A DNA stretch of 64,000 nt from NCBI RefSeq assembly GCF_003415655.1, contig NZ_QRHC01000004.1, positions 310,001 to 374,000 on the forward strand, in the 5' to 3' direction. The notes beneath the pieces are model-generated. The model saw only the letters and a program-made list of their open reading frames with translations. It was not told the DNA's origin and searched no databases. Below, piece by piece: positions 47,064 through 56,543 of the stretch (position 1 is the stretch's first letter; every line of letters starts with the position of its first letter). The stretch is from Vibrio maerlii. GTDB lineage: Bacteria > Pseudomonadota > Gammaproteobacteria > Enterobacterales > Vibrionaceae. The position numbers and the translations under genes are program-made.

Positions 47064-48797
47064 TTAAGAGGTCACTTGAGTAAAGTGGCGACAAACCTTA
47101 GCAAGCTTATTTGGATCATCTTTCAAAAAAGTAACCATACAATCTGCCATTGAGTATTGAGTCGTCCCTACCGTTCCCACTGTATTCAAGATTGCGTTAT
47201 AACCTTCTTTACCTTTCATTGTGTAAGCCGATGACGTACCGCGATAAATGGTATCTGGCTTTACCGATTGCCACTGCTCATCTTTATAGACCAATAAATT
47301 GGCAATCCTTTTACCTTGTGGCTGACTAGCTAGATAATCAAACTTGAGATTGTAGGTGTATGGATAGCTCCCTGATCCGGTTCCTTCAACGCCATTGTTA
47401 ATTGCATTATCAATTGCCCCCTCCAAAATGGCGGCAATGGTGTGACCGGACACTGAGTAATAACCAATCGGTACGGCAAAAGGTAGCAGCTTGCCGGCAA
47501 TATCAGCTGTCGAGATCTTGCCTTCGTTTAGCGAGTTTCGGACTCCCCCTGCATTGTGGATTGCAAAGTCGAGCTCTATTCCATCTTGCCCTAGCGTAAA
47601 TAAGAAAGACTCGGCAACTAATGGAGCGATCTCACTAGCACCTTTCTCATCAGGTAACCGCACATGGCGAAGCTTTCTAGGTGCGTAGCCAATAATATCT
47701 CTTTGAAGCTCACGAACCTTTGGCATGTACTTTTCAACCAATATTGCTTGGGTATCGTGATCCTTTTTACACACTGAAACATTTGGGTGATTGTCGATGA
47801 GCTGACGCACTCGACGATAGGTATCATCTGTAGCAACCTGATCCATTGAAGCATTGAGAAACAGCTGGCGACCAAGCAAAAGCTCATTCTTGCCTGTAAA
47901 GTGTGTGACTTCACCTGACTCAGAAAAATCAATTTCACAGTGACCCATTGTTAGAGAGTGGAAACCCGCTTGCACGATACGCGTGTCATTCACTTTCAAG
48001 CCATACTCATCATCTTTGCCAAGCCCTAGCGATGAAAAGTCTCCTTGCAGCTTATGGCTATGCCCTCCGACGATGAGTGAAATACCTTTTACTTGCTCAG
48101 CGAGATCCATATCACCCTCATAACCCAGATGGCTAAGTAGAATGATCTTGTTGATGCCCTGCTTGTTGAGTTGCTCCACGGTATTACGCGCAACTTGAAT
48201 AGCATTCACAAACGGCGTGTCTGTATCGGGCTGGGCAATATCCATCATCTTATCGAGCGACAAGCCAAAGATTGCCACAGGCTCTTCATCAAACTCTTTG
48301 ACGATGTAAGTTGCCGTATTTGTTTGCGGTTGATATGGCTTGATATTCTCACAGTCATTTAGACGACAAGTTTTGGTCGTTAACTCTTGGCTAATATCCC
48401 AGTTGCCCGCTAGAAGAGGAAACCCAATACGTTTAGCAAAGTTCACGACCGGCTCATTGCCCATATCGAGTTCGTGGTTGCCAATAGTCATCGCATCAAG
48501 ATTCAACGCCGAAAGCATGTCTGCGTTCGCTTTCCCTTTGAATAAGGAAAAATAAAGCGTGCCTTGGAAACAATCTCCAGCGTGTAAAAATAGGAAATGA
48601 CGACCTTGCTCACTCGCATGCTGTTTTAACTGATTACGGCGCGCAGCAATGCGAGCAAAACCACCGGCGCTCACATAAGGCGTAATAGCGTTGCCATCTA
48701 GGTCTACGGTTAATTGGAGAGCGCTTGGCTCAAAGTAGGAATGGGTGTCATTAATATGTGCCAGAGTCACCTTAACTGGCTTAGATGTTCTCTTCAT
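47064..48797 (-). CDS. 5'-nucleotidase / UDP-sugar-hydrolase-type metallophosphatase
   Basis: The ATG at 48797 follows GAAGAG; a longer in-frame ATG at 48845 has no ribosome site. The 577-residue protein has the calcineurin-like metal motifs VTLAHINDTHSYF, GNHELDMG, and GGHSHKL, and a C-terminal 5-nucleotidase domain with GGVRNSLNEG and AYTMKGKEGYN. UshA/NutA-type relatives are exported, but here I see no signal peptide with either start. It may be cytoplasmic or exported in another way. The substrate is probably a nucleotide. It is monocistronic. Confidence 0.85.
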   Translation of the reverse strand: MKRTSKPVKVTLAHINDTHSYFEPSALQLTVDLDGNAITPYVSAGGFARIAARRNQLKQHASEQGRHFLFLHAGDCFQGTLYFSLFKGKANADMLSALNLDAMTIGNHELDMGNEPVVNFAKRIGFPLLAGNWDISQELTTKTCRLNDCENIKPYQPQTNTATYIVKEFDEEPVAIFGLSLDKMMDIAQPDTDTPFVNAIQVARNTVEQLNKQGINKIILLSHLGYEGDMDLAEQVKGISLIVGGHSHKLQGDFSSLGLGKDDEYGLKVNDTRIVQAGFHSLTMGHCEIDFSESGEVTHFTGKNELLLGRQLFLNASMDQVATDDTYRRVRQLIDNHPNVSVCKKDHDTQAILVEKYMPKVRELQRDIIGYAPRKLRHVRLPDEKGASEIAPLVAESFLFTLGQDGIELDFAIHNAGGVRNSLNEGKISTADIAGKLLPFAVPIGYYSVSGHTIAAILEGAIDNAINNGVEGTGSGSYPYTYNLKFDYLASQPQGKRIANLLVYKDEQWQSVKPDTIYRGTSSAYTMKGKEGYNAILNTVGTVGTTQYSMADCMVTFLKDDPNKLAKVCRHFTQVTS

Positions 48798-49017
48798 CTT
48801 TTTACTCTTCTCTTTTTCATTCCTAACATCTTGATGGCGAATCATGACAGAAACGTGACGAATATCAACTATAGCAGCATCGCGTCACTCAACGAATGAT
48901 GTTGAAATTTTTCATGAAAAATCACTGTCTTTATTATTGTGCTTGTTGAGCTTTCAACCTTCCCAATAACAATTCTGTGAGCACCTATTCATACGATCCT
49001 CGTAAAATTAGTTATGC

Positions 49018-49047
49018 TTTAGTAAACAGCGATTTAGTAAACAACGA
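49018..49047. repeat. Two tandem 15-bp copies before the YbjD-like gene
   Basis: TTTAGTAAACARCGA occurs twice head to tail, differing at one base, ending 17 bp before the start codon. Confidence 0.85.
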
Positions 49048-49064
49048 TTAAGTTGGAGCGATGT

Positions 49065-50696
49065 ATGCAGTTAGAACGTATCGAGATTTCCGGCTTCAGG
49101 GGTATTAAACGTTTAAGTCTTCAGTTCGATCAACTGACAACGCTTATTGGTGAAAATACCTGGGGTAAGTCATCACTGTTAGATGCCTTATCAGTGGTGT
49201 TGCCATCAGATGGCGTTCCTTACCAATTTGAGATGCAAGACTTTCACGTCGACTATGCTATTTCACATCCACAATCTCAGCATCTACAAATTATCCTTCA
49301 ATTTAAATCCACCGACAAAAATGAAATACGCTCCGGTAGATACAGAAAAATCAAGCCTATATGGGTGACAGACGAATCTGGCCAGTCTTATATCTTTTAT
49401 CGAATCAGTGCCTCGCTCAATGAATTTAAGGTCACGACTCGCTATCACTTCTTAGATCTAGGAGGTGAACCAATCCAACTTCATCAATCTGAAAAACTGG
49501 CAATGGAGTTAATGTCGTTACACCCTGTCATTCGATTAAGAGACGCGCGCAGGACGCCGACAGCAAACATTGAGACCAACGGTAAGAATGCTCGCATTGA
49601 GAAACGTATCGCTAATACTTGTCGTCGATTGCTTTCAACACCTGGTCACGTAAACAAAGGGGAAATTAAGAGCTCTTTGAGTTCAATGGAAACGCTGATA
49701 GAACACTACTTTTCTTTCAAAACACGTGGAACCAGAGATAAAAGAAAACCGAGAGATGGGCTATTCTCAGTTTCCACTAGCAATGAGAACAGTCTTCTTA
49801 GGGTATTAGAGCAGGAGAAAAACAAGCAAACACGCTTGTTGTTACTCGGCCTACTCAACACCTATTTACAAGCTAAAGGCCCAAATGAATTGCGTCGATG
49901 CTCTCGGCCAATCCTAATTATTGAAGATCCAGAGAGTCGCCTGCACCCAACACACTTAGCTCGCGCTTGGGGTTTATTGCAACTACTACCCATGCAAAAA
50001 ATCTTAACCACAAATAGTGCAATATTGCTTGGTGCTGTGCCCCTTTTCTCTATTCGTCGTCTTGTCAGACAGTCGGATAAAACCATCGCTACGTCGGTTC
50101 CAACTCATATCCTTTCTAATGACGAACTAAGGCGAGTAGGTTTTCACATCAGATTTCACCGGTCTGGTGCGCTGTTTGCACGCTGTTGGTTGCTAGTAGA
50201 GGGTGAAACCGAAGTTTGGTTGTTCAATGAAATGGCTAAACTGTGCGGTTATGACCTTGCCGCAGAAGGTATACAGATTATCGAATTTGCTCAGTCAGGA
50301 CTTAAAGCTCTGATCAAGGTGGCAAAGGCCTATGGTATTGATTGGCACGTTGTGACCGATGGTGATGCTGCAGGTAAAAAATACTCTGCTACCGTTCGAA
50401 GCCAATTAGACAATGATCAAGAGCGTCACCGCCTTACGGAGCTGCCTGATAGAGACATCGAGCACTACTTATATACTCATGGCTTTGAGTATTTCTTTAA
50501 AGACATGCTGCATATCCCACATGATCACCCTATTCCACCGAAAAAGGTTGTGACACGAGTATTGAAAAAGTACGCCAAACCCGATTTGGCTCTGGCTATT
50601 GTAAACTACTGTGAGAGTAAGGACTTAGAATGTATCCCGCTGCTCATTCGCTGGACGCTAAAACGGGTCATTACGATGGCAAACGGAAATACGTAA
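49065..50696 (+). CDS. YbjD-like OLD-family ATPase/nuclease (DUF2813)
   Basis: The ATG at 49065 (MQLERIEISGFRGIKRL) follows TTGGAG. The 543-residue protein has an SMC-like ATPase half with Walker A LIGENTWGKSS and the Walker B region LLIIEDPESRLHP, and a C-terminal TOPRIM domain (RCWLLVEGETEVWLFNEM and HVVTDGDAAGKKYSATVRS). It aligns along its length with E. coli YbjD. OLD-family proteins are DNA/RNA nucleases, some acting in phage defence with a helicase partner. No Gabija-type GajB helicase is adjacent, so a housekeeping role is as likely. Confidence 0.88.
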   Translation: MQLERIEISGFRGIKRLSLQFDQLTTLIGENTWGKSSLLDALSVVLPSDGVPYQFEMQDFHVDYAISHPQSQHLQIILQFKSTDKNEIRSGRYRKIKPIWVTDESGQSYIFYRISASLNEFKVTTRYHFLDLGGEPIQLHQSEKLAMELMSLHPVIRLRDARRTPTANIETNGKNARIEKRIANTCRRLLSTPGHVNKGEIKSSLSSMETLIEHYFSFKTRGTRDKRKPRDGLFSVSTSNENSLLRVLEQEKNKQTRLLLLGLLNTYLQAKGPNELRRCSRPILIIEDPESRLHPTHLARAWGLLQLLPMQKILTTNSAILLGAVPLFSIRRLVRQSDKTIATSVPTHILSNDELRRVGFHIRFHRSGALFARCWLLVEGETEVWLFNEMAKLCGYDLAAEGIQIIEFAQSGLKALIKVAKAYGIDWHVVTDGDAAGKKYSATVRSQLDNDQERHRLTELPDRDIEHYLYTHGFEYFFKDMLHIPHDHPIPPKKVVTRVLKKYAKPDLALAIVNYCESKDLECIPLLIRWTLKRVITMANGNT

Positions 50697-50745
50697 AAAT
50701 TAATCAGATGGTTCTAGCGAGTTTTAGAAGCTGAACAAATTGCAC

Positions 50746-51207
50746 TTATGCGGCTTTCACCGCAGTTTTTGCACTTAACCACTCGCCCGACGTTTTCATA
50801 AGAAAGCCAAACACGCCACCAAGCATCAGTGATGGTACAACCAACTGCCAGTCACCACCCGCGGCAAACGTAGCACATGAGCCAATAAAGGTACCTGGGA
50901 TGTAAGCTAGAATCTGTTTCTTCGCTTGAATACACATAAAGAATGCAACGATAGACGTGACAACGTAGCCTGCAACCTCAAGATTAATCAACTGTGATGA
51001 CTCGATAATCACCATCGCCCAGAAAACACCCGACAAGTTCGTCAGCAAGCTTTCCATTAAACCTTTACTGCCGCTGTTTGGAGATGCGAAAAAGCTCGTA
51101 CAACCAAGAAACCCTGCCCATGAGAGCAATCCGAAGCTAAATGCCATCCAACCCCAAATTCCTGAAAGAATGCCTGTGGTCAGTGAAATGGCGAATAATA
51201 CGTTCAT
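50746..51207 (-). CDS. DUF1097-family membrane protein
   Basis: A 153-residue integral membrane protein with about five helices and glycine-rich turns (GILSGIWGWMAFSFGLLSWAGFLGCTSFFAS; YIPGTFIGSCATFAAGG). The pattern fits DUF1097, to which E. coli YcdZ belongs. The function is unknown, though a solute-channel or transport role is suspected for the family. It is a single gene, convergent with the YbjD-like gene. Confidence 0.78.
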   Translation of the reverse strand: MNVLFAISLTTGILSGIWGWMAFSFGLLSWAGFLGCTSFFASPNSGSKGLMESLLTNLSGVFWAMVIIESSQLINLEVAGYVVTSIVAFFMCIQAKKQILAYIPGTFIGSCATFAAGGDWQLVVPSLMLGGVFGFLMKTSGEWLSAKTAVKAA

Positions 51208-51361
51208 CGAGTTTCCTTATATGTGTTATCACATTTTCATTACGCCCAGTGTAACGAGCTAAGGAAACTCAACCACAACACAGATCACACTAATCATGTA
51301 TGCGACACTCTCGATTTCATAAATATTTGAACGCAATCGTATAACTAGCGAAGTGTCTTAA

Positions 51362-52267
51362 TCAGAATACTGACGGCTTTCCCTTCATCATTCTAAGCCC
51401 TTCACGTTTAAAACTCTCGACTAATGGGTTTTCCGCCATATCTGCACGCCAGATGAAAGACAATGTACGCTCCATATCCAATTCAGGTACGTTAAGTGCC
51501 ACTAAACGCCCTGCTTCGATTGATCGCTCAACATCCAAGTAAGGTAAGCAGGTAAGGTAAGGCCCGTTTTCCACCATAGTACGAAGCACGGGAACGTGTT
51601 CGTATTCACGCCATACATCCAAATCCTGAATAAGGTGATCAACCGAGCTTTCAAAAACTTTACGAGTACCAGAACCGTGTTCACGCAATACCCATCGAGC
51701 TTGCTCTAACTGTGCCAAGCTAACACGCTCTCTTTTTGCAAAAGGATGATGCGCAGAAGCAACTACAGTTAGGTGGTCTCTACACCAGGTCTCTTGATGA
51801 ATTCGGCTATCGTCACAGCGCCCCTCAATGATCCCCAAGTCATAGCGATAATCTAAAATCCCTTCAATTACGGTTTGAGTACTCTCGACACCTAAAGAGA
51901 TACGAAGCTCTGGGAAGTCATTATCAATAATACTGATAAGCTCTGGCACCATATGTTCAGCCGGCGTTTGACTAGCACACAGTCGTAATTCACCACTTAA
52001 CAAATGCTGCTCTAAGAAACCCATTTCTATTTGTTGAGCATCTTGCAATAGACGCTTAGCTTTGGGTCTTAACCATACCCCCCAATGCGTCAAGCGCATC
52101 TGCTTTCCTTGGCGCTCAAACAAAGGTCTACCTAACATCTTCTCGAGTTGAGCGAGTGACATGCTCGTCGCCGATTGGGTTAACGCCAGTTTATCCGCTG
52201 CTAGGCTAACGCTTCCTAAGTCAGAAATGGCGTCGAATACTGCTAACTGCTTAAGTGAATACCGCAC
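51362..52267 (-). CDS. LysR regulator divergent from the FNT-CBS gene
   Basis: A 301-residue LysR protein (MRYSLKQLAVFDAISDLGSVSLAADKLALTQSATSMSLAQLEKML) resembling the CysR/YeiE group (ILREHGSGTR in the effector domain). It is a close paralogue of the LysR at 57664-58563, sharing MRYSLKQLAV, SQTPAEHLVPELIS, YDLGIIEGRCDD, WREYEHVPV and CLPYLDVE stretches. It is divergent from the FNT-CBS transporter over a 181-bp gap that holds a LysR-type palindrome, so it most likely regulates that gene. Confidence 0.9.
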   Translation of the reverse strand: MRYSLKQLAVFDAISDLGSVSLAADKLALTQSATSMSLAQLEKMLGRPLFERQGKQMRLTHWGVWLRPKAKRLLQDAQQIEMGFLEQHLLSGELRLCASQTPAEHMVPELISIIDNDFPELRISLGVESTQTVIEGILDYRYDLGIIEGRCDDSRIHQETWCRDHLTVVASAHHPFAKRERVSLAQLEQARWVLREHGSGTRKVFESSVDHLIQDLDVWREYEHVPVLRTMVENGPYLTCLPYLDVERSIEAGRLVALNVPELDMERTLSFIWRADMAENPLVESFKREGLRMMKGKPSVF

Positions 52268-52319
52268 GTTCTATCTTCCTTTCATATTCAACTTTGTTCA
52301 TTTTACATCGTAAAAAGAC

Positions 52320-52340
52320 GATATCAATTAATTTGATATC
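52320..52340. promoter_or_regulatory. LysR-type operator in the LysR / FNT-CBS gap
   Basis: GATATCAA-ttaat-TTGATATC, a perfect eight-base inverted repeat containing the T-N11-A LysR box (ATCAATTAATTTGAT). More ATATCAA half-sites follow toward the transporter. The core recurs at 57238-57252 in the other module. Confidence 0.72.
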
Positions 52341-52448
52341 AACTCAAAGAAATATCAATTTTACCGGTAGATATTCGCTGAATATATTGATTAGGCAGTA
52401 AGGATTCACAACGACTGTATGGCATTACACATTAACAAAGGAGTTTCT

Positions 52449-53900
52449 ATGTCAACGTTAGGATCTGAGCCGAGACAACTGTTTACTCCAGTAGAGATGA
52501 TGCGTGAAGCAGAACAATTCGCGCTTAGCAAATCAAAGAAATCTACTGGAATGATATTAAGTCTAGCCATTATGGCTGGAGTGTTTATCGGTTTAGCGTT
52601 CTTGTTCTATATCACTGTCACTACGGAAAGTGACTCGGGCTGGGGCACCAACCGTTTCATCGGTGGTTTGGCTTTTAGTATGGGGTTAATACTAATTGTC
52701 ATCTGCGGTGGTGAGCTATTCACGAGCTCAGTGCTGTCAGCTATCTCGTGGGCTAACAAACAAATAAAGATGAGCACCATGTTCGCGATTTGGGGCAAGG
52801 TCTATATCGGCAACTTTTTGGGCGCAACACTGTTATTGCTTTTAGTCACTGGTGCACAGCTTTATCAACTTGACCACGGTCAGTGGGGCTTGAATGCGTT
52901 AAACATTGCGCAGCACAAGCTTCATCACACCCCAGTTCAGGCTTTCTCTTTGGGGGTTTTATGTAACTTACTGGTATGTCTCGCTATTTGGTTAACGTTC
53001 AGTTCCAACAACGCAATGACCAAAGCCTTCATGGTGATACTTCCAGTTTCAATGTTTGTCAGCAGTGGCTTTGAACACTGCGTAGCGAACATGTTCATGG
53101 TTCCTCTGGGCATTGTGATTCAAAACTTCGCCCCAGAAAGCTTTTGGACAGCAGTAAATGCGACACCAGCACAATACGCTGATCTTAATGTCGCAACATT
53201 TATTACAGCAAACCTAATCCCTGTCACCTTAGGAAACATTGTTGGAGGGGCTGTGCTTGTTGGCTTATCTAACTGGAACATATACAGCAAGCCTCTTTTA
53301 AAAGCAGCAGTTACACCAATTACAACAGCGCAATCACTCACGTCAGTTAAGGATATCGATATGAATACTCAAATTTTTGCAAAAGACATCATGAATACAC
53401 AACCAGCAGTTCTAAACGCGGATATGCCTATTCCATTAGCTATGGACATCCTAGAGCAAAAAGCGATGAGCTCAGCACCTGTTTGTGATGTGAATGGTCG
53501 CTTGGTTGGTTTCCTTTCCGCACACGATGTCATGGTAGAGCTATGGTGCCAAGATTACCTGCCTAACAAAGAGATGAAAGTGGTTGATTTAATGTCTCGT
53601 GATATCGTCGCTATCGATGCTAATGAAAGCCTTGTAAATATCGTCGAGTTCCTTGCCATCGACAAAGAGCAAGTCTTCCCAACGACCTCTATGGGCTACG
53701 CTACAAGCTTTACGACACTCTCGTTAGAAGAGCGTGCAAAAGCAGCAAAAGTGAAAAAACCACAAGTATTGCCAGTACTAGAACACGGCCAATTTGTAGG
53801 TGTGGTATCTCGGGTTGAAGTAATGCACGCATTGCGCCCAATTTATGGGGACAAAATTAATGTTGTAAACCAAGAAACGAAAGTTCTAGAAACCGCTTAA
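52449..53900 (+). CDS. Formate/nitrite transporter (FNT) fused to CBS domains
   Basis: The ATG at 52449 follows AAGGAG at five bases. The 483-residue protein has two parts. Residues 1 to about 285 are a six-helix FNT channel like FocA (ELFTSSVLSAISWANKQIK, WLTFSSNNAMTKAFMVILPVSMFVSSGFEHCVANMFMVPLG, ITANLIPVTLGNIVGGAVLVG). Residues about 305-470 are two CBS domains (MNTQPAVLNADMPIPLAMDILEQK and LMSRDIVAIDANESL) with an unusual insert PTTSMGYATSFTTLSLEERA. CBS pairs bind adenosine nucleotides, so gating by energy state is inferred. Substrate may be formate, nitrite or another small anion. Confidence 0.88.
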   Translation: MSTLGSEPRQLFTPVEMMREAEQFALSKSKKSTGMILSLAIMAGVFIGLAFLFYITVTTESDSGWGTNRFIGGLAFSMGLILIVICGGELFTSSVLSAISWANKQIKMSTMFAIWGKVYIGNFLGATLLLLLVTGAQLYQLDHGQWGLNALNIAQHKLHHTPVQAFSLGVLCNLLVCLAIWLTFSSNNAMTKAFMVILPVSMFVSSGFEHCVANMFMVPLGIVIQNFAPESFWTAVNATPAQYADLNVATFITANLIPVTLGNIVGGAVLVGLSNWNIYSKPLLKAAVTPITTAQSLTSVKDIDMNTQIFAKDIMNTQPAVLNADMPIPLAMDILEQKAMSSAPVCDVNGRLVGFLSAHDVMVELWCQDYLPNKEMKVVDLMSRDIVAIDANESLVNIVEFLAIDKEQVFPTTSMGYATSFTTLSLEERAKAAKVKKPQVLPVLEHGQFVGVVSRVEVMHALRPIYGDKINVVNQETKVLETA

Positions 53901-53925
53901 TAAATTTCTATACCGACCTATTATA

Positions 53926-53951
53926 GCCCCGACACCCGTTGGGGCTTTTGT
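53926..53951 (+). terminator. Terminator after the FNT-CBS gene
   Basis: AGCCCC-gacacccgtt-GGGGCT stem followed by TTTTG. Confidence 0.82.
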
Positions 53952-53973
53952 ATTTTTACCCTTTGATTATTTC

Positions 53974-54834
53974 ATGAGTTCTTCACAAACTCGGTCTAAA
54001 GTTTCAAGACACGCTAAAACAGACATCCAAAAACAAAGAGTTATTGTGAAGCCCTTAAAACGCTATCAATACGAACGCTACGCTGTTCTCTGTAATCTCG
54101 CCTACCCTCGCGTTTTCAAACAAACAAAGTACGGCTTTGACCCCAATGGTCAAAGGATCATTAAGAACGCTTCTGGCAAAACAATGATACGAGTCCTTTG
54201 GAGTGAAGACGACAATGAGGTGGTGGTAGTCATTAAAGGCTCTCATAGCATTAAGGACTGGCTACTCAATCTTGTACTTTGGACTCGAAGCTGTAAGCCT
54301 ATAGGACTCAATTACCGAATCCATGCAGGCTTCTATTATCTACTGTTTCAAGAAAGCCAACCTAGTAGAAACGATGACAAACTGGGTCTAAGCGTATTCG
54401 AACGATTGGAGTCGACACTTCAACCTTTGCTGGCTAAAGGCAAGCGTATAGCGATTACCGGTCATTCTTCGGGAGGAGCTATCGGGTGCGTATTTGCAGA
54501 TTATCTTGACCAGAAGTATCCAAGATCAATTAAACGTGTCGTGACCTTTGGGCAGCCTGCTATTGGGGATTGGCGAATCAGAAATTCTTATACCTTATAT
54601 AAGAAGACATACCGAATCTGTTGCGACCTCGACGTAGTCACCTTCATGCCTCCTATTCCACTGCTCTACTGGCATGTTGGGAAAATGCTTTGGCTCTACA
54701 ATGGTAAGGTCTATGAAAACACGCCTACGCTGATAAGAATGGGGCGCTCGTTGTTTAGTTGGATGATTCGTCCATTCTCATATCATTTAATGAGTAAGTA
54801 CATACGGAACAAAGATTACTTTGATAAGCATTAG
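53974..54834 (+). CDS. Lipase class 3 family protein
   Basis: A 286-residue alpha/beta hydrolase with the nucleophile elbow ITGHSSGGAIG, Ser near residue 167, preceded by VVVIKGSHSIKDWLLNL (oxyanion region) and followed by VVTFGQPAIGDWRI, DLDVVTFMPP and the late His. This is the pattern of fungal-type class 3 lipases. I see no signal peptide, so it may be intracellular or membrane-associated. It lies between the two LysR-CBS modules, after the FNT-CBS terminator. A direct link to them is not supported. Confidence 0.83.
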   Translation: MSSSQTRSKVSRHAKTDIQKQRVIVKPLKRYQYERYAVLCNLAYPRVFKQTKYGFDPNGQRIIKNASGKTMIRVLWSEDDNEVVVVIKGSHSIKDWLLNLVLWTRSCKPIGLNYRIHAGFYYLLFQESQPSRNDDKLGLSVFERLESTLQPLLAKGKRIAITGHSSGGAIGCVFADYLDQKYPRSIKRVVTFGQPAIGDWRIRNSYTLYKKTYRICCDLDVVTFMPPIPLLYWHVGKMLWLYNGKVYENTPTLIRMGRSLFSWMIRPFSYHLMSKYIRNKDYFDKH

Positions 54835-54870
54835 GGTCTCAAATTAACTTAAAGAAAGGTATTCAAAACG

Positions 54871-54900
54871 AAAAAAAGCAGCCACGAAAAAGTGACTGCT
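54871..54900 (-). terminator. Terminator of the CBS / membrane-protein unit
   Basis: Minus-strand stem AGCAGTCAC...GTGGCTGCT with one G-T pair, followed by TTTTTTT. Confidence 0.85.
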
Positions 54901-54931
54901 AGATAGAGACGACTCGATTTAAAAACTAAAC

Positions 54932-56467
54932 TTAGATAGTCATCATTGAGTAAAGAACACCCATTGCACCTAGTGACGCCAGTGTTGCAACACCTTTTCT
55001 TGCCATAACGCCACCGTTTTCTGCCGCTTTACCAAACATGCCGAACACTAATGGGTGAACAAGGAATGTCATTGCAAACGTAAAGGTGATCAAGCTTGCA
55101 GCCGTTGCACCAAACATACCCTCTTGTACTGCCGCATATAGGCCGAAGTGAGAAAGACCCGATGATGCCGACATAGAAGCGTGCTCAAGAGACATTCCAG
55201 CCAGAGATAGCATAGTAAAGCTACCGAATACTGCCATAATCTGCCAACCCAACGAGAACTGCATCAAGCCTTTAACTTCTGTTTGCTCACAACCCGATGC
55301 TTTACGTAGGTTTTTAAGTGAAAGCGCCACACATGCTGCACCAGCAAGAATCAGCGGGATAGTGTACTCAACCATCAGTACTCCCTTTTCTGCACTTGCC
55401 GCGAGAATCGTGAACACAAAGATATGACCGGCAAACGGTACGTTAATCATAATTGGCGCACGAGAAGCCGCAGTATTACCAAAGTCACCTGCTGTACATG
55501 CACCAGTTAAACCAGAGTGAGAAAGACCACCTGCCATACCTGGAGCTAGGTTACGAAGGTAGTTCGCTTTACCTGCAAAGATAAGTAGAGCCAAACCACC
55601 AAACATCCAGAATACCTGACCAGCAAAACCGTACACGATAACGCTCTGTAGACCAGGAATACCAAATGCTTCAATCATGTGAGAACCACCAACCAAGAAG
55701 CCACCAGAAAGTACTAATGGAATACCAGCAAATAGCAGAGAGTTCATTGTTGGGCCCAGCTTCCATTTAGGCAGCATCATGCCAAGACCCGACGATAGAA
55801 TCATCGCGAAGAAGATTTGTGGTAAACCAATTACCGTGGAAACCGCTTGAGAGATAATCAGTGACAGCTTAAGAACCACGATAATCGCTAGAATCTCAAC
55901 CAAACCTTTTCTTAGGTAAAGCGCTTTGTTAGACGATTTAGCATTCTTATCAACGAAGATGAATCCGATAGAAAGACATACGTACGCGAACAGTAAGAAA
56001 GAGTCACCGAGCGTTGCGCTTGCCGCACGACCAGAAAGCAACACATCTGCTGCTTGAATACCAACTAATAGAAAGAAGCCACGTACGATGTATGCGAGTT
56101 GAGTACTTGTTGTACCCATGAATGCTTCTTTATTCGAAGGAACAAACAAACCACAATCCGCTTGTTGATTGTTTTGCTTTGACAGTAGGCGTTTTATCTC
56201 TTGACCACCAACAAAGAAAGAAGCAATCAAAGCGATAACCGTTGTCTGTCCGACAAGAACAATAACTGGGAACTCACCAAGACCTGGCTGCGCCATACCT
56301 GTAGAAACGAGTAAGGCACCTAAGCCTAGACCCGCGACCACAATAACAAGTAGTGACGAGTACTTGGTGCCAGCCACAATGGTGCGTGCCACTAGGATCA
56401 TGATTGTTAGAGCGACTAGCGCAATGATTAAGTGGTTAAATGCATATAAATGGGAAACTTGTTCCAT
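54932..56467 (-). CDS. Unrecognised 12-13-helix membrane protein, partner of the CBS protein
   Basis: A 511-residue integral membrane protein with about 12-13 hydrophobic segments. A soluble loop of about 35 residues follows the third helix (residues 88-125, GGQEIKRLLSKQNNQQ). The most distinctive part is the polar motif GGLSHSGLTGACTAGDFGNTAASRAP in the middle of the C-terminal half, which looks like a substrate or ion site. It has no ATPase or kinase domain. I cannot place it in a known carrier family. It is downstream of the CBS-only gene in the same operon and under a LysR regulator, so a regulated transporter is the best guess. Confidence 0.85.
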   Translation of the reverse strand: MEQVSHLYAFNHLIIALVALTIMILVARTIVAGTKYSSLLVIVVAGLGLGALLVSTGMAQPGLGEFPVIVLVGQTTVIALIASFFVGGQEIKRLLSKQNNQQADCGLFVPSNKEAFMGTTSTQLAYIVRGFFLLVGIQAADVLLSGRAASATLGDSFLLFAYVCLSIGFIFVDKNAKSSNKALYLRKGLVEILAIIVVLKLSLIISQAVSTVIGLPQIFFAMILSSGLGMMLPKWKLGPTMNSLLFAGIPLVLSGGFLVGGSHMIEAFGIPGLQSVIVYGFAGQVFWMFGGLALLIFAGKANYLRNLAPGMAGGLSHSGLTGACTAGDFGNTAASRAPIMINVPFAGHIFVFTILAASAEKGVLMVEYTIPLILAGAACVALSLKNLRKASGCEQTEVKGLMQFSLGWQIMAVFGSFTMLSLAGMSLEHASMSASSGLSHFGLYAAVQEGMFGATAASLITFTFAMTFLVHPLVFGMFGKAAENGGVMARKGVATLASLGAMGVLYSMMTI

Positions 56468-56543
56468 TACAACTCCGAGAATAGATTCATACTGCTCACC
56501 AACCTCTTGCGATGATTGAGTGAGTACATAGGTGTTTCAAATG

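Noticed and set aside
49065..50696. Gabija-type defence system
   Set aside because: The OLD-TOPRIM protein aligns along its length with housekeeping-type YbjD, and no UvrD/GajB helicase gene is adjacent.
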